Shown here: positions 52,030-63,590 of the stretch, one piece after another | How the letters are laid out: each line of letters starts with the position of its first letter | Position numbering within the stretch: the first letter of the stretch is position 1 | NCBI GenBank assembly: GCA_034620365.1 | Contig: JAQGEQ010000272.1 | Location: 434,001-498,000, forward strand | From: Pegea sp. RAD2-039 | Lineage: Eukaryota; Chordata; Thaliacea; Salpida; Salpidae | DNA: 64,000 nucleotides | Direction of reading: 5' to 3' | Notes under the pieces: generated by a model | Databases searched by the model: none | The model's input: only the letters and a program-made list of their open reading frames with translations | Told to the model about the DNA's origin: nothing | Position numbers and translations under genes: made by a program

Positions 52030-53100
52030 ATGTTGTCGCTTTTTAAGAGACGCGCCGGACAAAACTCTGTAAGAAAAAGAGACTAAACCTTTAACTGGTA
52101 AGAAAAGCCTACCAACGAACGCTGAAAATATGGTGCAGATTTTGCTGTCAACAACATCCTACTACGTTCAGTAGTCGTAGGTTTAGATGGCAACGAACAA
52201 GTCTCCACATACACACCAAAAAAACACATCGACCTCAGTCAGTGTCACGCGCACACCTTGTACACTGCTGATGACGTCAAAAATGAAACTCAATCTCGTT
52301 ATTTGCAACATTCCCAAACACGACAATCCTATATATCTGGATGACTTCAATTGAAGATCAGGTGCTGATCACCATTCTTAGATTGCATGTCTCGGACGTT
52401 TTGGTTTTAAAGATGAATTCTAACGGACAACGCCTTTTTGATCTTTGTCGCTCACAAAATCTCTTTATTACCAACCTATTCTTGTACAACAGAGATGAAC
52501 ATGTGGTAATTTGAGCATTTTTCTCTTCTCTATTCCCAACAAATACGTCCATCTGTGTGGTTACCATACCCGCCTACCCCGTGATAGGTTCTGGGTTCGA
52601 GCCCAGGCTGGCGTATGCTTATGACAAGAAAGATTCCATTAAAAAATAACCCAAATAGAAGGGCCTTGTGACTCTGGTAAAATGACAACACTTCTGAGAA
52701 ATGCAAAACTCTAAATTTAAAGTCAGTAGGAGTTAGAGCACCACAGGCAGTTCGTCACTGTACTCAGTATCGTTCTGGAAGTTCCTGTGACGCCAGCCGG
52801 GCGTAGCTTTATTATTAAGTCTGTTCTGCTGTATAGCATGACTGGCTTTGAGAGTATAATCCTCTCAGCTGCACAGGTAACTACTTGGTCTCCATAATTT
52901 CTGTCCTGACATATATATATGACCGTTCTCGGCCGAAGCACACAAAAAACGACTTCCATGACGAACACTGCACTGGACCAAATGGGATGTTTACCAATCA
53001 GATCTAGATTGTAAACCTACATAAGGAGAAATCAGCAAAGCTATTTCTGCAATGTGTTCTGGGAAAGCAGCAGGTAGTGAAGGTATACCACCTGGCCTTA
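52030..53100 (+). mobile_element. LINE remnant: AP endonuclease and start of RT
   Basis: Stop- and frame-broken plus-strand text follows a LINE ORF2 order. There is the endonuclease region with KPTNER, YGADFAVNN and VGLDGNEQVST, then the active-site block (DDFN followed by SGADHHS, CLGRFG) and, in another frame, MNSNGQRLFDLCRSQNLFIT (52408-52467). After the SINE-like insert, ISKAISAMCSGKAAGSEGIP (53039-53100) matches the entry of the RT domain. The rest of RT is missing. Composition is visibly GC-richer than the host sequence around it. It is dead. Confidence 0.75.
52550..52720 (+). mobile_element. tRNA-derived SINE fragment inside the LINE remnant
   Basis: GGTTCGAGCCC at 52594-52604 is a perfect Pol III B box. 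About 35 nt upstream, TGTGTGGTTACCATACCCGC resembles a degenerate A box, the usual A-B spacing. The downstream sequence (to about 52720) reads like a SINE tail body (CCAAATAGAAGGGCCTTGTG). A full tRNA cannot be folded: the acceptor arm is absent and the T-stem is imperfect. It splits the endonuclease and RT parts of the LINE. Confidence 0.5.
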
Positions 53101-54391
53101 CATAAACTTGTTTTGACCCTGGTTTTATAATTTAGCTTCAGTTCAAATTTTACTCTATAGTGAGTTCAATTTTACAAGAATTTTTTAAACACCTAATGCA
53201 GAATGTTAAATAAAGATTAAGTGTAAATAAAAATGAAATATTACCATTAATTGATATAAATGCTGCATTCTATAATATGTAAGATAAAAAGAAAACGAAA
53301 AAGTGAAAAATATTCGATCGATTTTATAATTTTCAGTCATAAATACATTAATTTAAACTTTTCAAGTCTTATTTCTCACAAAATAACACATCTATTTTAA
53401 ATTATTGTTTATTTTTTTGTGAAAGTTTGTCATAATTATGTAAGGCAGTCAGCATTTAGTAAAGGCTTTCCGATTTCCATTTACAATGTTTATATCAATT
53501 CATATTTATCTATTAACATATCATTTAAAAGATAGAGCAGTTTTTTTTTCCGAGAATAACTTTTTAACTTCTTGTTGTTAACTGTTTCAATAAAACAAAC
53601 TTTTTAGTAGAACTCGGCATTTTCATATGTCAATTTTAATCAAAATGTTGTCGAAGATATTTATAGCAAAATTAAGATAGCTAAGCAATGGTACTAATTT
53701 TGTAGATTTCAAAAACACTTCTTAGTAAAAATAAAAAATTTTCAAAAGTTTTTGATATCATAATTTCAACAAACTATTGCAATTGAAGCATGTATTTTGG
53801 GTAAACGATTATTTAATATTTTGAATCACGAATATCAAACTTCTTACAATTTTTTTTTTATAAACTCTCAGACACAAATTACATCTCATTTGATGACTAC
53901 TTGTTCAATTTGAGATGAACTACTCTCTAATTATTAACTTTTTTTTAATTCAAATATTTAAATATTTTTGATTTATATTTCACATTATTATATTTTAAAC
54001 ATTTAAACAGAAAGCTAAGTTGCATTTTATAGTATTTAATAGAAGTAATGATAGAGATTTTTTGCAAAAAATGTGTTTTATTTAGAAAGATAGAATTTCT
54101 AAATCACTTAATGTTGATGACTAGCTAAATTTTAAAAAGTTAATTTTAATCAAACAATTATAGTTTTAAATTTTAGCTTTTGGCTAATGTTATTTGATAT
54201 CATTATTTATAGTTATTTTTAAATATTTTTATAAAATATTTTATATAATATGTTATAAAGTTTTAGAACTTTAATGTTTGAGTTTGTATAATAATTTATA
54301 TTAATAAGCTATTAGAAACTAAATTAAAGGCAAATGTTGAAAATGTTTTAAAATTTTGATATTTATTTTGTTGAATAGTTAAGAGACAAAA
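53101..54391. other. AT-rich spacer upstream of the first CoREST-like gene
   Basis: About 1.3 kb with no recognisable gene or repeat; it presumably includes the promoter of the gene at 54392. Confidence 0.4.
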
Positions 54392-56142
54392 ATGCAAATC
54401 TATCAGTCAAAATATCATTACCTTCTTCCTGGACGAAAACGAAATCATGACAAGATTGAAGAATATAAAGGTTTTTAAAAAAGCATCTTATAATTCTGTC
54501 TGTGAAAGATTTTCCTTAAATACAATTATCAAAATATTTATATTTTAATTTATTATTTTATTATACATATAAATTGTTATTAGTTTAATAAAACTATAGA
54601 TTTCAATATTTATTTTTGCATATTTTTCTAAAATGAACACTTTTTAAAAATTAGAATCTTATTTTGACTTGAAAATTATATTTTTGATAATTCAATAAAA
54701 CTAATTATTTATTAATATGTTTTAAAATATTGTTTACAAGTACTTATCAAAACTTTCAAAGTTTGTTAAGCTTAACATTTTTGAAATTATTTTAATAATA
54801 ACCTCAGAAACTCAACAAAGTTATTTTATTTTAGATGCTTGTATAAAAGTTGGTGAACAGCATCAAGCAGTAATTCCTTCTCTTAACACAGGTTACATTT
54901 CACAATTTCACAAACTGATTGAATTAAAAACAAAATTTTAGATTTAGAAGCAGCAAAACTAGAAGAAGAACACCCGAGTGTTTTATACTGGGAAATGTCC
55001 GAAAAATTAGATCCAATTAAACGTTGGTGCTAATTAACTCAATTGTTAAAACTTTATAAACAATTTTTACAGTCAAAACATATTGTGACGAGGCTGCCAA
55101 GGAGCATTCCTTTGATATGGACCAGGCTTTGGGAATATTATACTGGCACAAGCATAATATAGCAGATGCCAAAAAAACTATGTTCAAGCTTGCTTCTATT
55201 GCTGGTGATTTTTTCGTAGAATTTATCTTTCTTTTTTGTTGTTTTTATCAAAGCTAACAATTTCTAAAAAAATGTTGTTTTCGATTGAAAGTTGACCTTT
55301 AACCTCACAGAACAATGGACTCAAGAAGAAGAAGACCTCTTTAGACAGGCTTTTGAGACAAATGGAAAACAGTTTCACAAAATCAAAGAATTTGTGAGTT
55401 TTATGAATGACTTTTTCAATATTTTGATCTTTTTTTTAGCTGCCAGGTAAAAGTGTCCAGGACTTAGTTCATCATTTCTATAAATTAAAAGCGAAGAGGA
55501 GTAAAGGTTCTTGGGTAGATTGGGTCGCGAATAAGAATGAGAATAACTCCAGCTGCAGGTTTCTTTATATTTTTATATCTTTATCTTTTCTTTCAACTTT
55601 TTCTTTTTTTTAGTTTGGATGGTGAAGAAGAATCGAGTTTTTCAAAAAAGAAGGTGAATAATGTTAAAACCATTTCCAAATCTGACCATTTTCGCCTCTT
55701 AATTTTTTAAATTTCTAGACAAACGGAAAAATCGGATTTTCTGGTTTTGGGGCTGGAGGTAAGTGAAAAAGGGGTTTTCCCAAAACAAAAACAAAATCAT
55801 TGAAATTGTTCAGATCGAATCACAGCAAGTGAACTTGATGAAGCGTCGAGAAGTCTTTGCGGCGATCTCAGTTCTTTAAATACTATTGATAAGGAAATTA
55901 TCAAATTAAAGAATGAGGTGAAAAATGATCTTTCTGATCTTCATCTTTTATCTTTGAACAATTTGAAGGTCCAGCAGCAAAAGCAAGATAATTTAGGAGA
56001 AGAGAAAGAAATTAAAGAGATTTTAGAAAGTATTAAAAATAAGTTTTCTCAAAAAGAAGAAGATCAAAGTGAGGACTTCTTATGTTGATTTTTAAGTTAT
56101 TTCAATTTTGTTGTTACAGCTTTAAAAGAGGAAGAAGATTGA
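54392..56142 (+). CDS. CoREST-like ELM2-SANT corepressor (copy 1), no SANT2
   Basis: RCOR/CoREST proteins scaffold HDAC1/2 through ELM2-SANT1 and bind the demethylase LSD1 through a linker helix and SANT2. Eleven exons: 54392-54470, 54835-54891, 54942-55022, 55073-55204, 55311-55393, 55440-55558, 55614-55653, 55719-55758, 55814-55917, 55969-56068, 56120-56142, giving 285 aa. The ELM2 domain contains IKVGEQHQAVIPSL and MDQALGILYWHKHNIADAKK (human: EQALGMLFWHKHNIEKS). SANT1 (about 118-165) contains QWTQEEEDLFRQAFETNGKQ and LPGKSVQDLVHHFYKLK. A Lys/Ser-rich segment and a coiled coil (ASELDEASRSL to KNKFSQKEED) correspond to the LSD1-binding linker. The protein then ends: no second SANT. Exon 10 could start 6 nt later. 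The gene lies 2.8 kb upstream of a related gene in the same direction. Confidence 0.85.
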
Positions 56143-58956
56143 ATCCATTGAGATATAAGATTTTATACTTTGCTTAAATCCTTTGTGAATTTTTTAAAGG
56201 TTTTTTTCGCACACCTTCAACCTAATCGTGTTTCGGTTTTTTACGCATTTCTCAACTAAACAGTTTTTAGAAAACTTTGTGTGATGAGTCTCAGCAAAGG
56301 GAAATACCCAAGTATGTAGGCCTCAATTGGTCAGTCGAGGATTTCTGAAGATACTTTTGGTAAAACTTTGCTTGAAGAAACTACCTTCTGAGGATGATAG
56401 GACCTCAAAATCGTCAATTTTACAAATCATTTTGCAAAAACAAAAGCTAAAGTTGTTCTTTTAGTTTTGGAAATTAAAGTTTTGTGAAATAATCAAGTTT
56501 TAGTTTTTTCTTTGTTTAAATGAAAACTAAAATCTTTTACAAAAATATTAAAACTCACAGAAAAAAAACTCTTTAAAAAGTGTTATTATTTGAAAGCGAT
56601 TAAAAAACAAGAAAACATTTTATCTAAAAAGTGAGAGAGGATTATGAGCAAAATCTTTGCAGATCAAAGCTTGCCCACGAAAAAAGTTTCTTAGACTTTT
56701 GTTGAAAAACTACTAAATGTTGAATCGTAGTAAAAAGAATTTGCTCAATGATTAATTTTCTAAATTAAATCTCATATTTTTAAGCAAGAAAGAAACTTTA
56801 GAATGAAAATCATAAAAATATGGCAAGTTAGTTGTGAACTGTTCCATCTTGTTTGAAATATTTAAAAGATCAAAACTAACTAGTCAAGAACATAAAAATT
56901 AAAAAAGTTCAATTAACCAAATATCGTTCAATTCAGCCGAACTGATATTTACAATAAAATAAGTTTTGAAGTTGACTTTGTTCTAGCCCAAAATAAAGAC
57001 TGTAAACTCAGAGAAAGGGGTTGTCGGCTCAGTACCCTTGCTTCTACCAGCATCAACCTTTTCTCTGATTTTTGAAACTTGAGGACTTCTATTCAGTTTT
57101 TCAGCTATAAGATATTAATTCTATTTAAAAGTGATTCAATGTTGTAAGTTCAACTTCTGAAGATTTACTGCAAAGCTGCATTATTTTCTTATGGTAACTT
57201 GACTGCAAAATTTGGTTCTTCTAACTAAGCAAGATCAGAAACTGTACTTGCATCAGCTGTCATAAGATCAATAAATGATTTTATTAAAGGTAATAGCAAA
57301 TTCATCTTACCAATAAAACGCGTAATAAAACGATAATTCTTTAGTTAAAAAAATATAGTTATTAATATTGGAGTTATCACCAATTTAAAGCAAAACTAAG
57401 TATGTTTCTACCATGATATAATAGTTGCTACAATTTAATGTAGAATTTCTATTACCATTTCATATATGAACCATTTAAATTTATTCAAATGAAATGTAAT
57501 CAAGAAGTAAAAAGACAATTTATGATTATAAGGCAGAGTATTAAATAAATCTACATATATTTCGATCGTGCATTCAAAATTGTTTAAATTATAATAATAC
57601 TATAAATTCGTTATCTAAACAAATACACATTTAAGAAAATATTTCGAAATCTGTAACTATTAGATTTGAATATTCGTTGAGAACCCTGATACTAAAAGCT
57701 TGCTTTCTTCGGTAAATTTTATGGTTCAACAAATATATTAATATCGTTCATTATTTTAAGTATTGAAGACTTGCTACTTAAATTTACATATTTTAGTTTA
57801 ATTTTTATCGACAAGAATATTTAGTAAGATGTGAATGTTGAATATAAAAAATGAAAATAGCTTTTCCAGAAATTTAAGAGAAATTGACAAAAAAAGGTTT
57901 TTGAGGTTAAAGGATTGAAGATTAGGAGGATAACTTGAATTTTGTAAACATGTATTGCTAATTTTAACTTTTCTCTTTAATTTTTTGTGGTTTTCTACAA
58001 TTTATCAAGTAGGTTTGCTAAAATTAATTTTCAAAACATTATGTTATCGACTTTGTATCTATTAAAATTGTTATTATTAGTTAAGAGTCAATTTGATTTT
58101 GTAATTATTTAGATTTATCTATTTCTTATCAAGTTTTTATTTTTGATTTTATTGATAATTTTTGAGATTTAAGTAAAAATTTCCAACTGTTTTCAAGTTT
58201 GTTCGAATTTAGAAATATTATTGCTTCAACAACTTTTCATTTGATTTTCTCATTTTATAATTATTATTAAATTTATTGGATTAATTGTTGTTTTTTCTGC
58301 GATTTTTTATTATTTATCAATCAAACTTTTCAATATATTTTCATTATCGTTAAAAATTAGAAATTAGTTAAAAATTGAATTTTTAGAAATAAATAATTCT
58401 TCAAAAATTATCATCCAAAATTGATGAAAGAAAATTTGATTTATCAAAAACTTTCAACTTAATTTTTAGCAAAAATATTTCCAGCTTTTAATGAATCATT
58501 AATTTTCACTTCCTATTCCTTTAAGTTAAAAATGAAATTCAAAAAGTTTATCTTACAACTTAATAAGGTTTTTCTATTTTATAAAAAGTTGAAAAACTTT
58601 ATAATATTGTTAACAAATTTTTGAAGCAGATTTATCTATAAATTTTTGGAGCTTTTTTTACTGAGTTTTCATCAAAGTTGGTTTATGAAGGATTTGAAGA
58701 AGTAATTTTCTTTTAAAGCTATGAATAAAGGTTTCTATTTCAAATTGTTGGTTTAAAAATTTCGACAAATGACTTAAAAAATATTTAGATAATCTTTTAA
58801 AAGTTTAAAAATCTTTTGAAATAACTTCTGGAAAATTTATAAATCTGATCTAATTAAAATTTTTTATATTTTCAACTTTTAACAAAACTTAATCAGAAAC
58901 AATTGAAAGCACTCAAGCGTGACTACCAACTTTTATTATATTTTTCAACTTTTTAG
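56143..58956. other. Spacer between the two CoREST-like genes
   Basis: 2.8 kb, AT-rich. The first part is the 3' region of copy 1. No open frame or repeat was recognised. Because copy 2 seems to start inside an exon preceded by an acceptor, its 5' exon(s) may lie here unseen. Confidence 0.4.
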
Positions 58957-61900
58957 CAAAATGCAGTGTCGGGTTACAAACGAAAACGTCATGTCACAAA
59001 AGCGATATTTTGACGTCATCAGTCGCGCTAACAGCCGATCAATTACAAATCTTAGAGCATCGGACTAATATGAACAGATCTGAGCTAGTAGATATTTGTT
59101 ACCACCACAAAACCCATTTTCTTGACAAGTACGAACTCTTGCACGCCACCAAGTGTTGTGATCCTTTCAAGAAACATCGCAAGACAGTGAGAAAGGGACT
59201 GTTACGCGTGACACTCAATATCTGTCGACGTCACTACTATCTTCCGCTTCTCGCTCCCGGAAAAAGGATTTGTAGAAATTGTAACAAAATTCTCAATGAA
59301 ATTTCACAAGACAACAACTTGGAACCAACGAAGCGGAACGATCGATTACGTCATCCATTAGTTGCTAACAGGTTGGTTATCAGGTTGTCACGTGATCTAG
59401 TGATGAAGTCATCTTTGTAGGGTCTCACTGCGAAGTGGAACGCGATCTTCGACAAGGATGTATAAACCGAAAGTTGATGAGTTCAAAAAAACAGCTGGAG
59501 TCGATCGAAGGTGACGTCATCAGCGTGTGACGTCATCAGTGATTGATTTGTGTGTTTTTTAGTTTGAAAAAAGAAGATGAAGCAGAAGAAGAAGAAGAAG
59601 AAGCAGATATTGGTAAGATCGTACTGATGTTGATCTTAATGATGTTGATCTTACTTATGTTGATCTTACTGATGTTGATCTTACTGATGTTGATCTTAAT
59701 GATGTTGATCTTAATGATGTTGATCTTGTATGTCTTTAGAGCTTCCAAGAATTCGAATGAGAGTTGGTGAGATGTATCAAGTTAAAATCCCATCGCTTTC
59801 ACAAAGTAAATCTTTATGACGTCATCGTCGCGAAGCTCTAACTTCTTCTGTCGTCAGCTTTGACATCAGGTTTTTACGCAAATGACGTCATCTCCCGCGA
59901 GACGTTACTGTGGAAACCAGACAACCAATCAGCAGACGAAGGTGGTTTTTGTTGATTTCATTTCAAATTTTTTTTTATTTTTTTCTTTTAGTGACAAAAT
60001 ATTTGGAGTTTGCTGAAAAATTTCATAAATACAACGAAGAGCAAGCTCTTCAATTCCTTTATTTCCATGAGAAGGATATTGGAAGAGCAAAGAAAGAGTT
60101 AAAGAACCAGATTCCGTGTCCAGGTACTCAACTGATAACACCTGATGGCGCTGTTGTTGATGAAGATGATTTTTTAAAGATGCTTGGACAAGTGAGGAGA
60201 AGAACCTTTTTGAACAAGCTCTTAGATGGATCGGGAAAGACTTTGCTGCTATTCAGAAAGTGGTTAGTGTTGACTGGTTGCTGGTGGATGTTAAAGTGTT
60301 GACTGGTTGCTGGTGGTTGTTAAAGTGTTGACTGGTTGCTGGTGGTTGTTAAAGTGTTGACTGGTTGCTGGTGGTTGTTAAAGTGTTGACTGGTTGCTGG
60401 TGGTTTTTACAGTGTTGACTGGTTGCTGATGGTTGTTAAAGGGTTGACTGGTTGCTGGTGGTTGTTAAAGTGTTGACTGGTTGCTGGTGGTTGTTAAAGT
60501 GTTGACTGGTTGCTGATGGTTGTTAGTGTTCACTGGTTGCTGGTGGTTGTTAAAGTGTTCACTGGTTGCTGATGGTTGTTAAAGTGTTCACTGGTTGCTG
60601 GTGGTTGTTAAAGTGTTGACTGGTTGCTGGTGGTTGTTAAAGTGTTGACTGATTGCTGGTGGTTGTTACAGTATTGACTGGTTGCTGATGGTTGTTAAAG
60701 TGTTCACTGGTTGCTGGTGGTTGTTAAAGTGTTCACTGGTTGCTGATGGTTGTTAAAGTGTTGACTGGTTGCTGGTGGTTGTTAAAGTGTTGACTGGTTG
60801 CTGGTGGTTGTTAAAGTGTTGACTGGTTGCTGGTGGTTGTTAAAGTGTTGACTGGTTGCTGATGGTTGTTAAAGTGTTGACTGGTTGCTGATGGTTGTTA
60901 AAGGGTTGACTGGTTGCTGGTGGTTGTTAAAGTGTTCACTGGTTGCTGATGGTTGTTAAAGTGTTCACTGGTTGCTGATGGTTGTTAAAGTGTTGACTGG
61001 TTGCTGGTGGTTTTTACAGTGTTGACTGGTTGCTGGTGGTTGTTAAAGGGTTGACTGGTTGCTGGTGGTTGTTAAAGTGTTGACTGGTTGCTGGTGGTTG
61101 TTAAAGTGTTGACTGGTTGCTGATGGTTGTTAAAGTGTTCACTGGTTGCTGGTGGTTGTTAAAGTGTTCACTGGTTGCTGATGGTTGTTAAAGTGTTGAC
61201 TGGTTGCTGGTGGTTGTTAAAGTGTTGACTGGTTGCTGGTGGTTGTTAAAGTGTTGACTGATTGCTGGTGGTTGTTACAGTATTGACTGGTTGCTGATGG
61301 TTGTTAAAGTGTTCACTGGTTGCTGGTGGTTGTTAAAGTGTTGACTGGTTGCTGGTGGTTGTTAAAGTGTTGACTGGTTGCTGGTGGTTGTTAAAGTGTT
61401 GACTGGTTGCTGGTGGTTGTTAAAGTGTTCACTGGTTGCTGATGGTTGTTAAAGTGTTCACTGGTTGCTGGTGGTTGTTAAAGTGTTCACTGGTTGCAGT
61501 TCCCTCATAAAACCATCTCAGAAATTATCAAATATTTCTATTTGTGGAAAAATAAAACCAAATTTATAAAGAAAAAAGCGATTAAAGAGGAGATACGAAG
61601 GTGAAAGCAGATCATGTCACTTACATGCTTTTCATCAATTATTTTTGCAGTGAACCAGTTAGAAGCAGCATCGAAATTTACACAAAAAAAGAAAAAAAGG
61701 TAAAAAATCGAAATTTGTCAAAAAATTAAAAATAAAATTGCAAATTTTTAAGAAATTCAAATTGGTTGGAGAGAAATCTCAATATAGTGATTCAGGTTTG
61801 TGATTGGTTGGCTGCTTGTGACGTTATTGTTACGTCATCATTTACGTAGCAAGTAGATTGACAAGTGAAGAAGCTTCAGCTGTGTTGAATGATCCAGGAT

Positions 61901-62119
61901 TGATTCTAGAGTCTCTGAAAAGATTTGATCATCAAAAGAAGATGTACAGAAAAGAGGTTTGGAAATTTGAGAAGAAAAACTTGTTTCAAATCTTTCGAAT
62001 TTCAGATTCAATTTTTGAAGCAAGATATTAATGATTTAGAAGATCAAATCCAAAAGATCAAAATTTTATCAAAAGATGAAATTACAAAACTTTTAAAAAA
62101 TCGAAGAAAGAGTAGCTAA
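58957..62119 (+). CDS. CoREST-like ELM2-SANT gene (copy 2) with Cys/His-rich N-terminus
   Basis: Twelve exons join in frame: 58957-59371, 59421-59510, 59563-59612, 59740-59805, 59858-59941, 59992-60123, 60180-60262, 61500-61600, 61651-61699, 61753-61795, 61850-61956, 62006-62119 (about 443 aa, 5' end not found; the first exon seems to follow an acceptor). Order of parts: a ~110-residue Cys/His-rich module (KCSVGL, TSCHK, DICYHHK, KCCDPFKKHRK, ICRRHY, KRICRNC) that I do not recognise and that could bind zinc; an acidic run (EDEAEEEEEEAD); ELM2 (RIRMRVGEMYQVKIPSL, LLWKPDN, NEEQALQFLYFHEKDIGRAK); SANT1 (AWTSEEKNLFEQALRWIGKD, KTISEIIKYFYLWKN) split by a 1.2 kb minisatellite intron; a coiled coil (LTSEEASAVLNDPG to DEITKLLKNRRK). 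It lacks SANT2, like copy 1. That the N-terminal module belongs to the same gene is inferred from continuous splicing frames. Confidence 0.75.
59613..59739 (+). repeat. 15-bp minisatellite filling a copy-2 intron
   Basis: About seven units of GATGTTGATCTTA(A/C)T between the donor GGTAAGATC and the acceptor TGTCTTTAG. The whole 127-nt intron is repeat apart from the splice ends. Confidence 0.9.
60263..61498 (+). repeat. 29-bp minisatellite (~42 units) filling the SANT intron
   Basis: The unit is TGGTTGCTGGTGGTTGTTAA plus AGTGTTGAC. The array starts with the donor itself (GTTAGTGTTGACTGG) and ends GGTTGCAG|TTCC, where CAG replaces the usual CTG of the unit and serves as the acceptor. Rare variant units (GACTGATTGCTGG...TTACAGTATTG) recur 609 bp apart, at 60647 and 61256, which is 21 x 29, showing a block duplication inside the array. 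Confidence 0.95.
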
Positions 62120-63590
62120 GAAGCTTCGAATAGCGATGATGACGTCACTTCTATTTTTAGATAATAATTTTCTGAAGAAAAATTTTTGCAATTATTTATT
62201 TCTTATTTATTTTCAATAAAATTTTGTTTAACTTCATCATATTTTCAGCTAAAATCGATAAATAAAAATATTTTTGAAAAGTTTTTTATTCAAATATTTT
62301 GTGGCATTTTTTATTTTCTAATTTTCAAAATCTATTTATTTAAAACAAAAATATTTCATATTTAAAAGTTGTAATTAATAAAAATCGAAATAAAAATTCT
62401 CAATTCTTAAACTTTTATTATTTTAATAATTTTTCTAATTTGACGAGAAAATAAGTTTAAAAAATATCCATTTTAGATTTGATGTTGAAAACATTTTCTC
62501 GATATTTTGAAGTTTTTTTTATCAATAAATTTGTTTATAGTTAAAATCCAAGAAACATTTTGAAATGAACATTAAATTTTGTAGATTTCAAACTCAACAA
62601 AACTAACTTCAATATTTTATACTTTTTTTAGAAATTTAAAAAACTGAAATAAATTTCAATAACTTTTTTTCTACTTTTGAAAAAATTAATCTCTTCAAAA
62701 ATTCTGGAAATATCAACTTAGCATTTTTTAAATACCTTTTTTAAATTGATTATAATTTATTTTGAAGAGGATAAATTATATAAGACGATAATGTTTCCAG
62801 CTTCCACGAAGAAGTCGTCTCTTTCGCTCATTTTCAGATCAAACTTTTTTAAATCTTAATGTCTTCTAAAGAACTGTGTCATCAACAAAGTCAAGAAGAA
62901 GAAGATTTTCTCATGAACTTATTTAATCCACGGAAAGTCTTTAAATATTTTGTTGTTTTCCTCGTCATTAAAAACACTTCTGGACACCACAAAAGTTGTC
63001 TCTTTCAATTTTAAAGAAATTGTTTATCAACTTTAATTAAAATTAATTCAAAAGTCAATTCAACTATAAAAGGGAGCAACGGAGAAGAGATTTGTTTCTA
63101 GAATAGATCATCGAAAATGATGAGAGATCTGTTTTGATTTTATTTGAATCTCTGACAACTTTCTTGTTTATCAAATTTGTTTGATGGAACATTTTGCTTT
63201 TAGCTTGAAGTAATCTATCTTAACTTTCATAACAACTAAATTTATCCAATTTCTTATTTCTTTTAATAAAAATTTTGCATTATAAAGTAGTTTGAAAATT
63301 AAGTTGCTAAATTATTTCTTATTTCGATTAAAAAAGCTCCAAAAATCTATTTTTTGAGATTAAAATAACAAGTAGACATTTAAAGAAGTTTCAAATGTTG
63401 AAATTTCTAGTAAGCTTGATTTGAAGTTTAATCTTTCATTTATAAATTATATTTATTCATAAATTTATTGATTATTTCCACTCAGCAATTTCAAACAAAA
63501 TCTTTTTCAAATCAAATTTCTATTTATTAAGCTAAAAATATTTTCAATCAAAAATTGATTATATAAAAAAATATCTTTCTTCATTACTTC
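62120..63590. other. Spacer between convergent genes
   Basis: The 3' flank of CoREST-like copy 2 (a TGACGTCA at 62140, 21 nt after the stop) followed by AT-rich sequence. No gene was recognised. Confidence 0.4.

Noticed and set aside
52594-52604. A complete tRNA gene around the B box
   Set aside because: No acceptor stem, the T-stem has a mismatch and the A box is degenerate; a SINE fits better.
59536-59770. Open frames on both strands with INIIKIN / LMLILMM repeats
   Set aside because: They come from the 15-bp repeat in a CoREST copy-2 intron, which stays in frame by length alone.
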